A DNA stretch of 50,522 bases from Firmicutes bacterium HGW-Firmicutes-2. Lineage in GTDB: Bacteria; Bacillota; Clostridia; Lachnospirales; Vallitaleaceae. The DNA lies in contig PGZV01000008.1 in assembly GCA_002841495.1 (NCBI GenBank), forward strand, positions 1 to 50,522. The letters run 5' to 3'. The translations under genes and the position numbers were made by a program. Position 1 is the first letter of the stretch, and each line of letters opens with the position of its first letter. Shown here piece after piece: positions 23,525-33,012 of this stretch. The notes below the pieces were generated by a model that did not search any database, had not been told where the DNA came from, and saw nothing but the letters and a program-made list of their open reading frames with translations.

Positions 23525-25461
23525 TGGAATGTAACATAAAGGCAATAATGGTTTTCGATGAAGCAGGAAAACTTAGAATGGTTCCTATGGAAGCAGGAGT
23601 TAATATTGTGACAGGAGAGTCTAAAACAGGGAAAAGTGCTCTTGTTGAGATAATAGATTATTGTTTATGCAGTTCAAGATGTACCATTCCGAAAGGAAAA
23701 ATAACCGATTATTCATATCTTTACGTTATGCCTATGTTGATTGGGCGAAATGTATATGTAATTGCTAGGTATAACTGGCAGAGCGGTGGAAAGATGTATG
23801 TTATAAAAGAACCAGAAGACTTTAAAATAGATAAAATATGTCTTAACTATTTTGCTAATCATCACGATATGTCAGTTAAGGATGCACAGTTTGAAATTGA
23901 AGCAGCGTTGGGACTATATATAACCAATATGGTTTCAGACGGAGAGAAGCAAGGGAAAAAGGCATCATTAAGAAATATGGTTTCATACTTGTTTCAACAT
24001 CAGAATCTTATGGCAAGTAAGTTTGCTTTATTTTATAGATTTTCAGATTTTTATAAACGCAAAGATATCATTGAGCAGTTTCCGGTTTTTGCAGGTATGA
24101 TTGGACAAGAATATTATAGTGATTTAATAGAACTTGGCTATTTAAGAACACAACTTAAGCAAAAACAAAAGATTTTAAAAGCTAATGATAAAGGCACAAA
24201 ATATGTGAAAGAAAACTTGCAACCTTTATTACAAGATTATTATGCATTACTTAATATTCCATTTAATCAAGACATTACAGCTCAGAAGTTACTTAAACTT
24301 GCAGCAAACTTACCTGAATTCGATGACTCAGAATTGTTTAATGAAAGTGGTATTGCTGAAAGGTACCATTCTTTAAACAAGCAATTAGACGACTTGCGGG
24401 ATCAAGAACGTGATGTCTTAATAAAAATTGATAATCTTGATGATGCAAGTAGTAATGGGATGGCATTTACAGATATGCTACATGAATTAAAAGATCAAAC
24501 AAGTGCGGCTAATAATATTAATGAGAGATATACATGTCCGTTATGTGGAAATAATTGTGAAGAAATTTCTGAGGATGATGTGAAATTATTAGAAGCTACC
24601 GAATGGTTAGATTCCGAATTAGAAATTACTAATAAATATACTTCAGATTTTTCTGAAGATGTCAGAAAGCTTAAGGAGTTGCATGGTGAGATAGTTGATA
24701 AAATAAAAAATCTTTGGAAACAAATTAAAACTATTGAACAGCGATTCATTAACTCTAAAGAATTGGTTTCAAAAAGAGAGAGAGTTCATTACGCAAAGGC
24801 GAAAATATTACTATATACTGAGATGACAAGTGAGGGACTCTTTGAAGGTGTTGATGAAGATATCAATACTTTGAATAGTAGAATAGCTATTCTTGAAGAA
24901 AAAATAAAAGGATTTGATCTTGATACTAAAAAAGCAAAAGCACAATCATTTCTATCTGATAATATGAATCGGCTAGCGCTTAAACTTGATTTCGAAGAGG
25001 AGTACAGACCAATTAACCTGAATTTTGGGCTGGTTGATGAGACTTTTGATTTGTATCATCTTCAGAAGCAACGTGAAAAAATTTATTTATATGAAATGGG
25101 GAGTGGAGCAAATTGGGTCTCTTGCCATATTGCACTCTTTTTAAGTTTTCTGAGATATTTCGCTTCCCAAAACGATTCACCAATTCCGTTAATAATGTTT
25201 TTTGACCAACCGAGTCAAGTGTACTTTCCACAAGGGAATACTGAAGTGGATACTAAAAATAAGTTATCCCAAGCAGATTTAAAAGCGGTAAATCAAATGT
25301 ATAAAACAATATTTGATGAAATCAATTCAATTGGAAATGATACAGGTGTACTCCCGCAAATTTTAGTGGTTGATCATGTCAATGGCAATGACTTAGATAT
25401 AAAAGATGAATTTGCTTCTTATATCAGATCAGATTGGAGAAATGGAGAAGCTCTAATTTAG
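23524..25461 (+). CDS. ABC-3C system, DUF3732 SMC-like ATPase
   Basis: 645 aa. Walker A is G31-ESKTG-K37-S38 (VTGESKTGKSALVEIIDYCL). A long coiled coil (about 200-480) has a zinc-hook-like centre C338-P-L-C341 with C345. The ABC signature region is EMGSGANWVSCHIALFLSFL, and Walker B is LIMFFDQPSQ (about 558-565). This is the DUF3732/Rad50-like ATPase of ABC-3C systems, expected to sense aberrant DNA and activate the nuclease partner. Domain order and length are normal and the gene is intact. It ends 67 bases before the sacsin-caspase gene on the same strand. Confidence 0.92.
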   Translation: MECNIKAIMVFDEAGKLRMVPMEAGVNIVTGESKTGKSALVEIIDYCLCSSRCTIPKGKITDYSYLYVMPMLIGRNVYVIARYNWQSGGKMYVIKEPEDFKIDKICLNYFANHHDMSVKDAQFEIEAALGLYITNMVSDGEKQGKKASLRNMVSYLFQHQNLMASKFALFYRFSDFYKRKDIIEQFPVFAGMIGQEYYSDLIELGYLRTQLKQKQKILKANDKGTKYVKENLQPLLQDYYALLNIPFNQDITAQKLLKLAANLPEFDDSELFNESGIAERYHSLNKQLDDLRDQERDVLIKIDNLDDASSNGMAFTDMLHELKDQTSAANNINERYTCPLCGNNCEEISEDDVKLLEATEWLDSELEITNKYTSDFSEDVRKLKELHGEIVDKIKNLWKQIKTIEQRFINSKELVSKRERVHYAKAKILLYTEMTSEGLFEGVDEDINTLNSRIAILEEKIKGFDLDTKKAKAQSFLSDNMNRLALKLDFEEEYRPINLNFGLVDETFDLYHLQKQREKIYLYEMGSGANWVSCHIALFLSFLRYFASQNDSPIPLIMFFDQPSQVYFPQGNTEVDTKNKLSQADLKAVNQMYKTIFDEINSIGNDTGVLPQILVVDHVNGNDLDIKDEFASYIRSDWRNGEALI

Positions 25462-25528
25462 AAACGAAAGTGGTTGATGTGTTTCTGAAAAATGTGTGAG
25501 CATCATTGATGAGAAGAGGGGGGATAAT

Positions 25529-28500
25529 TTGGGCTTAAAGAAAGACGTAGAAAAGATTTTTATTGACAATACAAATTATGCAAATCCAGGTCAAGCAGTA
25601 AATCAAGCTAGTTCACTTAATGCTTTGTCTGCAGACTTATATACAGATTCAAAACGTTTTATTTATGAACTATTACAAAATGCAGATGATTCAGCATTCG
25701 ATGATGATGGCGTTAAGGTATGGATTAAGGATTTTGGTAATCGTTTGGTGGTTGCTCATTCTGGAAAACCATTTTCTTCTCGTGATCTTCAAGGGATATG
25801 CAATATAAATAACGGAACAAAAAAAGCAGATTTATCAAAAACTGGATACAAAGGTATAGGGTTTAAATCGGTTTTTGGCCAGTCTGAAAATGTTGTCATA
25901 TTTTCAAATAAAGATTTTTTTAGATTTGATTCTTCTTATCCATTTAAATGGAAGTGGGATGATACAAAGATAAAATGGGAAAAAGAAAATGATAGAGATT
26001 TCCAATTTCCTTGGCAAATTATTCCGATATATACAGAGGCGAAAGAAGTTGACGGAGAAATCAAACGGTTTTTGGAAAATGTTAGCGCTAATGTAGCTAC
26101 GATTATTGAAATGAAAAACATAAATGAAACAATTCAGGCAGTGATAAATTTATCTAAGAACATGAATATGTTTTTATTTCTTAAAAATATTACTGAGATT
26201 AGTTTTGATGTACAGGAATTGGTTTCTATAGAAATCAATCGTGACGTAAAAGAACGAATAAAATTAAAGAATGGTAATGTAACAGAATCTGATTGGATTA
26301 TAAGTACAATTAGTCTATCAGTACCTACAGGAGTAAAGACTGAGCTGCAAGATGAACGTAACATTCCAGAGAAATTATTGAATACAGATTCAATTGAAGT
26401 AACTTTAGCGGCGAAGATAGGGAAAGATGGTATAAATAGAATTTCAGAACAAGAGACACTGCTATATTCATATTTACCAACTGATGAAAGAAAGTATTCT
26501 TTGCCAGTGCTTGTTAATACGAGTTTTCTGACAACTGCTAACCGAGAATCACTTCATGCTGATTCGAAATGGAACCAGTGGTTATTTAAGTCTATTGCCA
26601 TTGAAATTTTCAACTGGATTTCTAGACTCGTGATTACAGAGTATAGTTTTCAAGCATATCATTTAATACCCAAAGAGATACGATATGATGATCTGGGTAA
26701 TAAATTCAATGAGGGAATTAAAGAAGCTTTGGAAAGAATTCCTTTCATAGTTACCAGAGAAGGAAAATTGGCCAAAATTGAAGATACGATTGTTGATTTT
26801 ACATATCTTTCTGAGAAAAAATTTATCGGTGAAGAACCTATAAAGAAATTCATTCATAAAGAAATACACAACGAGCATGGTCACGCAAAGCAATTTGTTG
26901 AAAATACGCCTTTTTCATTTGAATTTAGAAGGCTTGGTTCTTCTTGCTTTGAATGGAAGAACCTTCAAACATTCCTCGTGTCCACATGTTTTCTTAGTGG
27001 ACATACAATAGATAAAAATATCGAGCTGATAAAACATTTTAAAAAACTTTGTGAATCAGTCAAGGTTAAAGAAATTACAAAAGAAACTCTTATAAAATTA
27101 CCATTTATTTTGGATCATAGAAATCAAATTACCTATCCACATCAAGTATGTTTTCCTACTGCTGATGATCAAAACTGGGATAATCCAAATAGTGAATTAT
27201 CTTTTTTGAATAGAGAACTACAGATTTGGCTACTAAAGGATATGGAAGTTAGGCAGTGGTTGGAGAGTCTAGGAGTCCAAGAAAAGACAGATATTACATA
27301 TATAACTCAGAATATTTTACCGAATATTGAAAGCTATATAACACCTAAAAATGCGATGCAAACTATTTGTGATTTATTTGGTTTGTACAAGAAAGGGAAT
27401 CTGAGGGAAGACTTAATCGCAAAATTATCGAGAATTAAACTTATTACGAAAAGCGGTTCGTTATGTCCTGCTGAGGAGTGCTATCTTTCGGATTTTTATA
27501 AACCAAGGCTTGAAATTGAAAAGCTATTAGAAAATGATATATTTGTATGCGAAACCTACTGTACGAATATCCTCGAAAAGGATGAGTGGAGAAGGTTTTT
27601 TAGAATGCTTGGAGTTCACGATGGAATAAGAACTTCAAAGTTTACAAAGAAACTAGATCGCTCAGCACTAATATCTGCTGGGATTAATGATAAATATTTT
27701 GAGTCTGATGATAAAAAGTTCAAACCTTTTCAATCTACTTTTAGAGCAGAAAATTTCAATGACTTGATAACAATGAACTATATTCAATTCACTGAAAACA
27801 ACTCCAAATTTGCCCTTAAATTTTGGACTGATTGTGTTGAAAACATTATGTCTGACACTATTAAGACACCGGCAATTGCATTTTGGGGCTATGGCGGGAG
27901 GCCAGGACAGACAAGTGGAGATCCTGTAGATAATTTTGTTCCATGGTTTATCAAGAATATAAAGTGCATACCTACCATGTCAGATAAATGCGAAATTGCA
28001 TCAACTGTACTTATAAATACAGCTGAGATAAAAGCTGTTTGTGGCAAATATTTAGCAGTATTCAATGGCCCTGAGTTAGCAGCTGATTGGAAAGCTTTCT
28101 TTAATTTTAGAACCTGCTTAGGATTACAAGATTACTTAGACTTACTCAGTAAGATTTCTGTGGATGTTGACGAAAAGGGAAATATCAAGAACGATAACTA
28201 CAAAAGAATACAATCAATTTACTCTGCACTTTTAGTCCAATGTGTTAATTGGAGTACAGATGATATTGTAGAAGTTGAAAATTGGGCTATCACGGGACTA
28301 TTACTAAATACCTTTAATCAATTTTCACAATGTACGACTATCAAATACTTTATTGATGGTAATGATGCAATATTTCAAGAGCAGTATTGTTTTATCCAAC
28401 TCAGTGCAGAAAATAAGAATAGTCCGAATCTCGAGATGTTTTTAAAACATTTTAGAGTACAGATATTGAGACAAAGTGAGTTTGATTTAATTCACACACA

Positions 28501-30565
28501 AGAAGAAGCATGCTCGGCGTTGATAAACAAACTAAAGGTTATTCTACCATACTTTAGAATATGGATTAAAAATGAAGATGGTGATGTTGACACACTAGAG
28601 AACTTAAAAAGTATAGAAAGTAAACTCAATGTACTAGAGATATTTCAGGCTGAAAAACTTGAAATTACTTACAGTGACATTGGCTTTACTAAAAATGTAA
28701 ATATTCACTTTAATGAAACGAGCCTTTATGTAACGGAACCTTGGAACTCCAATAGCGTATTATTAAAGCTATCCGATGTTTTATGCAAGTATTTTCAGCT
28801 TGTTGGACATGAAAAGAAATTAGATTTTTTACTTAGATCTAGTGGTGATGAGATTCAAAAGTACTTTATGCAAGAGGAAATTGACATTTCAGAAGAAATT
28901 CTTGAATTGGGATTTGAATCTGATGATGTAGAAAATCTCAAGATAAGTTCTTTTGCTGATATTGAAACTGCAATTAAAGATAAAAAAATATCTGCAGAAT
29001 TCTATCATATGTCAATGCATGACGCTGGTCGACGAGAGTATATTGAATCACTTATCCCAAGAGCTGTAGACAATGTAATTGAGCATCTCAAAAAATTACC
29101 AGAATATGATTGTACAAACATTGACGGTATTGCAAGGAGTATTATTAGCGGTATAACGAAAAACGGGAATGAAATTACTGTAGTAGCTAGACCGTCAGAT
29201 AATGATAAAGTGTTGATTTTCTATACCTCCGAATTTGATGTTCTTGAACATGTTGATGCTGAGCTTTGGTGCGAAGATGGGATTACCCCTCCTAAGCAAA
29301 TAACAATGGGGCAACTGCTGAAGAAAACTGGAATTAATAGAATCCCCGTTAAAAACATTGATGTCCAAGGCATTGAATTACAAACATTATTGAGCGAGCC
29401 TAAATCTGAAACACTAGATGTTAATGCAATTCCATATGGTGCTCATAAAATGGCAAAAATCATCTCATCATTTGCAAATAAGAATGGTGGAACATTGATT
29501 TTTGGATTAAAAGAAACATCACCAACTTCAAATAAAATAGTTGGACTCAGTTCAGATTTTCATGTTGCTAATACTACAAAAAGAGCAATTGCCATGCTTG
29601 AACCGATACCAGCTGTTACATATGATTGGGTAAGCTGTGGAGAAAAGTCTGTTTTTATTATCAAAACTGAAGAATCGGACAAAGGTATATTACTAGAGAA
29701 ACAAAAGTATGTAAGAGAGGGGATTAATAGTGTACTGGAAAAGAATGAATTGGAAAATAATAAATTAAGCCTCTCGAGTTACAGAAAAACAATTGCAATT
29801 ATAATTGCAATTGAAAATTATGCAACTAGAGATGATAACCAAGTGCAGAAGGTAAAATACGCTAGTAATGATGCGTATATATTCAAAGAAATGCTCATGA
29901 AATCAATGGGGGTGGATGAAGACGATATTTACTTGTATGTCGATGATTCCGCATTAAAAAGCAATTTGGAATATGAATTTACAGGGTTATTTCATTCATT
30001 AGCTGAAGATGATCGTCTTGTATTTTACTATGTTGGTCATGGTTTTCATAATGGTGTCACTAATTATCTATCAACTTATGATATGCATCCGCTCCATGTA
30101 GCTGAAACCGCGGTTTCATTACGAAAAATCTTATTGGATCCATTAATGGCATCCAAATGTAAAAATGCATTGATATTTATTGATGCTTGTGCACAGACTT
30201 TCAAGGATGAAAATGGGCGAAGACAAATTACTGATATTGATGACGATGAAATATCATTGCTTATTAATGATTTTCCTTACTATGCAACGTTTTTATCATG
30301 TCAGCCTGGTCAAAGTTCTTATTCATGTGACCTCATAAATAATGGAATATGGACTCATCACTTAGTTAAGGCAATAAATGGTGATGTGCCAGAAGTCCTG
30401 TACGAAAGCAGATATGTTACGGACGTATCATTAATGGAGTATCTTTCAAGTAGCGTAGCTGAGTATACAAAAAAGGAACTAGGATTCAATCAAAATCCGA
30501 GAACGATTTTAGACTCAAGTCATGAAAATGTTATTGTAGAAGTTAAGTTAGAAAAAGCAGAATAA
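25529..30565 (+). CDS. Giant sacsin/HSP90-type ATPase - AlbA - caspase-like fusion
   Basis: I prefer TTG 25529 (six bases after AGAGGGGGG), giving 1678 aa; a GTG at 25496 has no ribosome site. Residues about 20-200 are a GHKL ATPase of sacsin type: E47 and N51 in YELLQNADDS, and the G-box TGYKGIGFKSVF near 106-116. Residues about 300-1280 are large helical and beta repeats that I cannot assign. About 1301-1375 (AHKMAKIISSFANKNGGTLIFGLKE) is an AlbA_2/Schlafen-like domain. The C-terminal 260 residues are caspase-like: the IIAIENYA strand, H1504 in YVGHG, C1554 in IDACA. This suggests a sensor-ATPase that releases a suicide protease. The target is unknown. Confidence 0.88.
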   Translation: MGLKKDVEKIFIDNTNYANPGQAVNQASSLNALSADLYTDSKRFIYELLQNADDSAFDDDGVKVWIKDFGNRLVVAHSGKPFSSRDLQGICNINNGTKKADLSKTGYKGIGFKSVFGQSENVVIFSNKDFFRFDSSYPFKWKWDDTKIKWEKENDRDFQFPWQIIPIYTEAKEVDGEIKRFLENVSANVATIIEMKNINETIQAVINLSKNMNMFLFLKNITEISFDVQELVSIEINRDVKERIKLKNGNVTESDWIISTISLSVPTGVKTELQDERNIPEKLLNTDSIEVTLAAKIGKDGINRISEQETLLYSYLPTDERKYSLPVLVNTSFLTTANRESLHADSKWNQWLFKSIAIEIFNWISRLVITEYSFQAYHLIPKEIRYDDLGNKFNEGIKEALERIPFIVTREGKLAKIEDTIVDFTYLSEKKFIGEEPIKKFIHKEIHNEHGHAKQFVENTPFSFEFRRLGSSCFEWKNLQTFLVSTCFLSGHTIDKNIELIKHFKKLCESVKVKEITKETLIKLPFILDHRNQITYPHQVCFPTADDQNWDNPNSELSFLNRELQIWLLKDMEVRQWLESLGVQEKTDITYITQNILPNIESYITPKNAMQTICDLFGLYKKGNLREDLIAKLSRIKLITKSGSLCPAEECYLSDFYKPRLEIEKLLENDIFVCETYCTNILEKDEWRRFFRMLGVHDGIRTSKFTKKLDRSALISAGINDKYFESDDKKFKPFQSTFRAENFNDLITMNYIQFTENNSKFALKFWTDCVENIMSDTIKTPAIAFWGYGGRPGQTSGDPVDNFVPWFIKNIKCIPTMSDKCEIASTVLINTAEIKAVCGKYLAVFNGPELAADWKAFFNFRTCLGLQDYLDLLSKISVDVDEKGNIKNDNYKRIQSIYSALLVQCVNWSTDDIVEVENWAITGLLLNTFNQFSQCTTIKYFIDGNDAIFQEQYCFIQLSAENKNSPNLEMFLKHFRVQILRQSEFDLIHTQEEACSALINKLKVILPYFRIWIKNEDGDVDTLENLKSIESKLNVLEIFQAEKLEITYSDIGFTKNVNIHFNETSLYVTEPWNSNSVLLKLSDVLCKYFQLVGHEKKLDFLLRSSGDEIQKYFMQEEIDISEEILELGFESDDVENLKISSFADIETAIKDKKISAEFYHMSMHDAGRREYIESLIPRAVDNVIEHLKKLPEYDCTNIDGIARSIISGITKNGNEITVVARPSDNDKVLIFYTSEFDVLEHVDAELWCEDGITPPKQITMGQLLKKTGINRIPVKNIDVQGIELQTLLSEPKSETLDVNAIPYGAHKMAKIISSFANKNGGTLIFGLKETSPTSNKIVGLSSDFHVANTTKRAIAMLEPIPAVTYDWVSCGEKSVFIIKTEESDKGILLEKQKYVREGINSVLEKNELENNKLSLSSYRKTIAIIIAIENYATRDDNQVQKVKYASNDAYIFKEMLMKSMGVDEDDIYLYVDDSALKSNLEYEFTGLFHSLAEDDRLVFYYVGHGFHNGVTNYLSTYDMHPLHVAETAVSLRKILLDPLMASKCKNALIFIDACAQTFKDENGRRQITDIDDDEISLLINDFPYYATFLSCQPGQSSYSCDLINNGIWTHHLVKAINGDVPEVLYESRYVTDVSLMEYLSSSVAEYTKKELGFNQNPRTILDSSHENVIVEVKLEKAE

Positions 30566-30906
30566 AGGCACTTTTCAAGATTGCCTGATTTCGATCAATT
30601 AAGGTTAAATAACCCTCCGCCAAGGAACCAGTGGGTTCACATGACATCATTATTGTCTACTCAAGGCATGTTGAAGTGGTCGTAAAGCTGGAAAGACAAT
30701 AAAACCCAGTAATATCAAAGAGTATAGCCACTGAGTGTAATGATGACATTCAGTGGCTATTTATGTGAAAACATATCCACTGATCCAATTTAAGTAGCCG
30801 ATTTGTTGAATTGTATTTCCCGAAAACAAAAAAAACTGATTTTGGAAATACGATGATATAGTGAATGTAAAGGTGGTGTTACAAAGCAGCAAAAAATAGC
30901 GTGCTA
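30566..30906. other. Intergenic region, likely right margin of the island
   Basis: No gene is visible. A 14-bp hairpin at 30725-30759 (TAGCCACTGAGTGT with ACATTCAGTGGCTA, one G-U) ends the region without a T run; it may stop transcription from the defence genes or mark the border. To its right, the genes are housekeeping in type. Confidence 0.5.
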
Positions 30907-30938
30907 TTGACATTTGCGTATGAAATATTTATAATGTC
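30907..30938 (+). promoter_or_regulatory. Promoter and MarR-type operator
   Basis: TTGACA (30907-30912) and TATAAT (30930-30935) are perfect consensus with 17 bases between. TGACAT (30908-30913) and ATGTCA (30933-30938) form an inverted repeat framing the promoter. A MarR dimer binding there would cover both boxes, so autorepression is likely. Confidence 0.8.
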
Positions 30939-30954
30939 AGAGAGGTGATTCAAA

Positions 30955-31377
30955 ATGAATGACAATGATTACGGTATGTTAATTAAATATATACACGACA
31001 GTATTGAAAAACATGCCAACAACGATTTACGGAAAAAAGAGATCACGATTATGCAACTTCGTTTTCTCCGAGCTTTATATGAAAAATCTGATTATACTTA
31101 TTCCTATAAAGAATTGGAAAAGCATTTCAATGTTGCACAATCAACGATTGCTGGGATAGCTAAACGCTTAGAGAAGAAGAAGTTTGTCAATACATTTATG
31201 GATGACTCCGATAAACGTGTAAAGTTTATTCGTTTAACATCAAGCGGAGTTGAGCTGTGTATAGAAACGCTTGAAAATATCAGAGAAACAGAAGAATTAT
31301 TGACTTCTAGACTAACAAAAGAGGAAAAAAAACTGTTAAAAGATTTGCTTCGTAAAGTATATGAAGCGGTTAAGTAA
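30955..31377 (+). CDS. MarR-family regulator
   Basis: 140 aa with a winged HTH at about 45-110 (ITIMQLRFLRALYEKSDYTYSYKELEKHFNVAQSTIAGIAKRLEKKKFV, then the wing SDKRVKFIRLTSSG). Length and layout are typical of MarR. ATG 30955 follows AGAGAGGTG and is the first gene behind a consensus promoter. It precedes the MATE transporter by 89 bases, the usual drug-sensing repressor plus pump arrangement. Inducer unknown. Confidence 0.93.
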   Translation: MNDNDYGMLIKYIHDSIEKHANNDLRKKEITIMQLRFLRALYEKSDYTYSYKELEKHFNVAQSTIAGIAKRLEKKKFVNTFMDDSDKRVKFIRLTSSGVELCIETLENIRETEELLTSRLTKEEKKLLKDLLRKVYEAVK

Positions 31378-31466
31378 GTGGCTTGCTTTAAGCAGGCTAT
31401 TATTTTAGACAAATCAATAGCATAATATCAATAGCTTGATATTAAAAAAGAAAAGGATGAGTTCAC

Positions 31467-32855
31467 ATGAAAAAAGAAGAAAATAAAGATATTCTCAATG
31501 AAATGTCTGTACCAAAAGCGGTATTAAGAAATGTAGTACCTGCAATTGCTGCAATGATGATGATGCTTATATATAATCTTGCCGATGCATTTTTTATTGG
31601 ACAAACGAATAATGATATTTTGGTTGCTGCTATTACTATTGCCACTCCGGTTTTTTTAATATACATGGCTCTTGGATCAATTTTTGGAATGGGTGGGACT
31701 TCGGTTATTTCACGCGCATTAGGTAAAGGTGACATAGATTTTGCTAAGAAAGTTTCATCTTTTTGTATGTGGGGTAGTGTGATTGTTGGATTTGTGTTCT
31801 CTCTAATTCTATGGCTATTTATGGATAGTATCTTGCAGATTATAGGCGTAAGTCCGGATACGGCAGGCCCTGTAAGAAGTTACTTGAACATCGTTACCAT
31901 TGCCGGACCAGCAGTAATGATTGCTAATGCTTTTTCAAATATTATTCGTGCTGAAGGGCTATCGGTGAAAGCGATGATTGGAATGCTCATTGGAAACTTA
32001 ATTAATATCATACTAGATCCGATTTTAATCTTATGGTTTGGATGGGAAATAGAGGGCGCAGCAATTGCAACAGTTATTGGTAATGTTGTTGGGGCAAGTT
32101 ACTACATACTCTATTTTTATAAAGGAAAATCAATACTCAGTATTAAACTGAAAGATTTCTCAATAAAAAATGGTGTGTTACGGCATGTTTTTGCGATTGG
32201 AGTTCCTGCCTCTTTAGGAACAGTATTGATGAGTATTTCCCAAATAGTAGTAAATGGTTTAATCTCTTCATATGGAGACATGGCTGTTGCTGCCATTGGT
32301 GTATCGATGCGAGTTATGATGATTGTTATAATGGTAGGAATTGGAATAGGGCAAGGTGTGCAACCTCTATTAGGTTATTGTGTAGGTTCTAATAACTGGC
32401 ATCGTTATCGTGATGTTTTTAGGTTTTCAATAATTTTGGCTTTTGGCTTGTCATTACTTTCAACATTTTTTTCATATATTTTTACGGAGAAAATTGTAAG
32501 TGCATTTTTAACAGATTTAAATGCATTAGAATATAGTGTTGAGTTTGTATATATTTTTATGTCAACAGCATCACTTTTTGGTGTGTTCTATGTGGTTTTA
32601 AATGCGCTTCAAGCTATGGGAGAGGCTACACCTTCTTTAGTAATCAATATTAGCCGACAAGGAATCATATATATTCCGTCGCTTTTTATACTAAATAGTA
32701 TGTTTGGGATGTATGGGTTAGTTTGGGCACAACCGGTTGCTGATGTTTTATCGTTATTACTTGCGGGTGGGTTATATGTTGTTGCATACAGAAGAGTTTA
32801 TTATGGTTTTACAAAGCAGAATCAACGATTGAGTATAAGTAAATCTATTGGATAG
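31467..32855 (+). CDS. MATE-family multidrug efflux transporter
   Basis: 462 aa with twelve hydrophobic segments in two sixes. Landmarks are VLRNVVPAIAAMMMMLIYNLADAFFIGQ at the N-terminus and ISRALGKGD. The second half has its own IGVPASLGTVLMSISQIVVNGLISSYG. These are typical of the DinF/NorM-like MATE group that expels cationic drugs by Na+ or H+ antiport. ATG 31467 is behind AAAAGGATG. It is probably co-transcribed with the MarR gene. Confidence 0.94.
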   Translation: MKKEENKDILNEMSVPKAVLRNVVPAIAAMMMMLIYNLADAFFIGQTNNDILVAAITIATPVFLIYMALGSIFGMGGTSVISRALGKGDIDFAKKVSSFCMWGSVIVGFVFSLILWLFMDSILQIIGVSPDTAGPVRSYLNIVTIAGPAVMIANAFSNIIRAEGLSVKAMIGMLIGNLINIILDPILILWFGWEIEGAAIATVIGNVVGASYYILYFYKGKSILSIKLKDFSIKNGVLRHVFAIGVPASLGTVLMSISQIVVNGLISSYGDMAVAAIGVSMRVMMIVIMVGIGIGQGVQPLLGYCVGSNNWHRYRDVFRFSIILAFGLSLLSTFFSYIFTEKIVSAFLTDLNALEYSVEFVYIFMSTASLFGVFYVVLNALQAMGEATPSLVINISRQGIIYIPSLFILNSMFGMYGLVWAQPVADVLSLLLAGGLYVVAYRRVYYGFTKQNQRLSISKSIG

Positions 32856-33012
32856 CTGAAGGTTATATATGGTAAAATAAAATGGAAAATCTCCAAAAGT
32901 ACTTGTTGGATTTAGAAATACCTATAGCATGTTTATAGGTTCTTTTGCTCAACCCAAGGGATTTTTTATTAGGGTATGCTATTATATAATTTGAGTACGA
33001 GGGAGATAAGAG

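Noticed and set aside
25496-25528. GTG start for the sacsin-caspase protein
   Set aside because: No ribosome site is seen before it, while TTG 25529 has a very strong one. It stays possible but is less likely.
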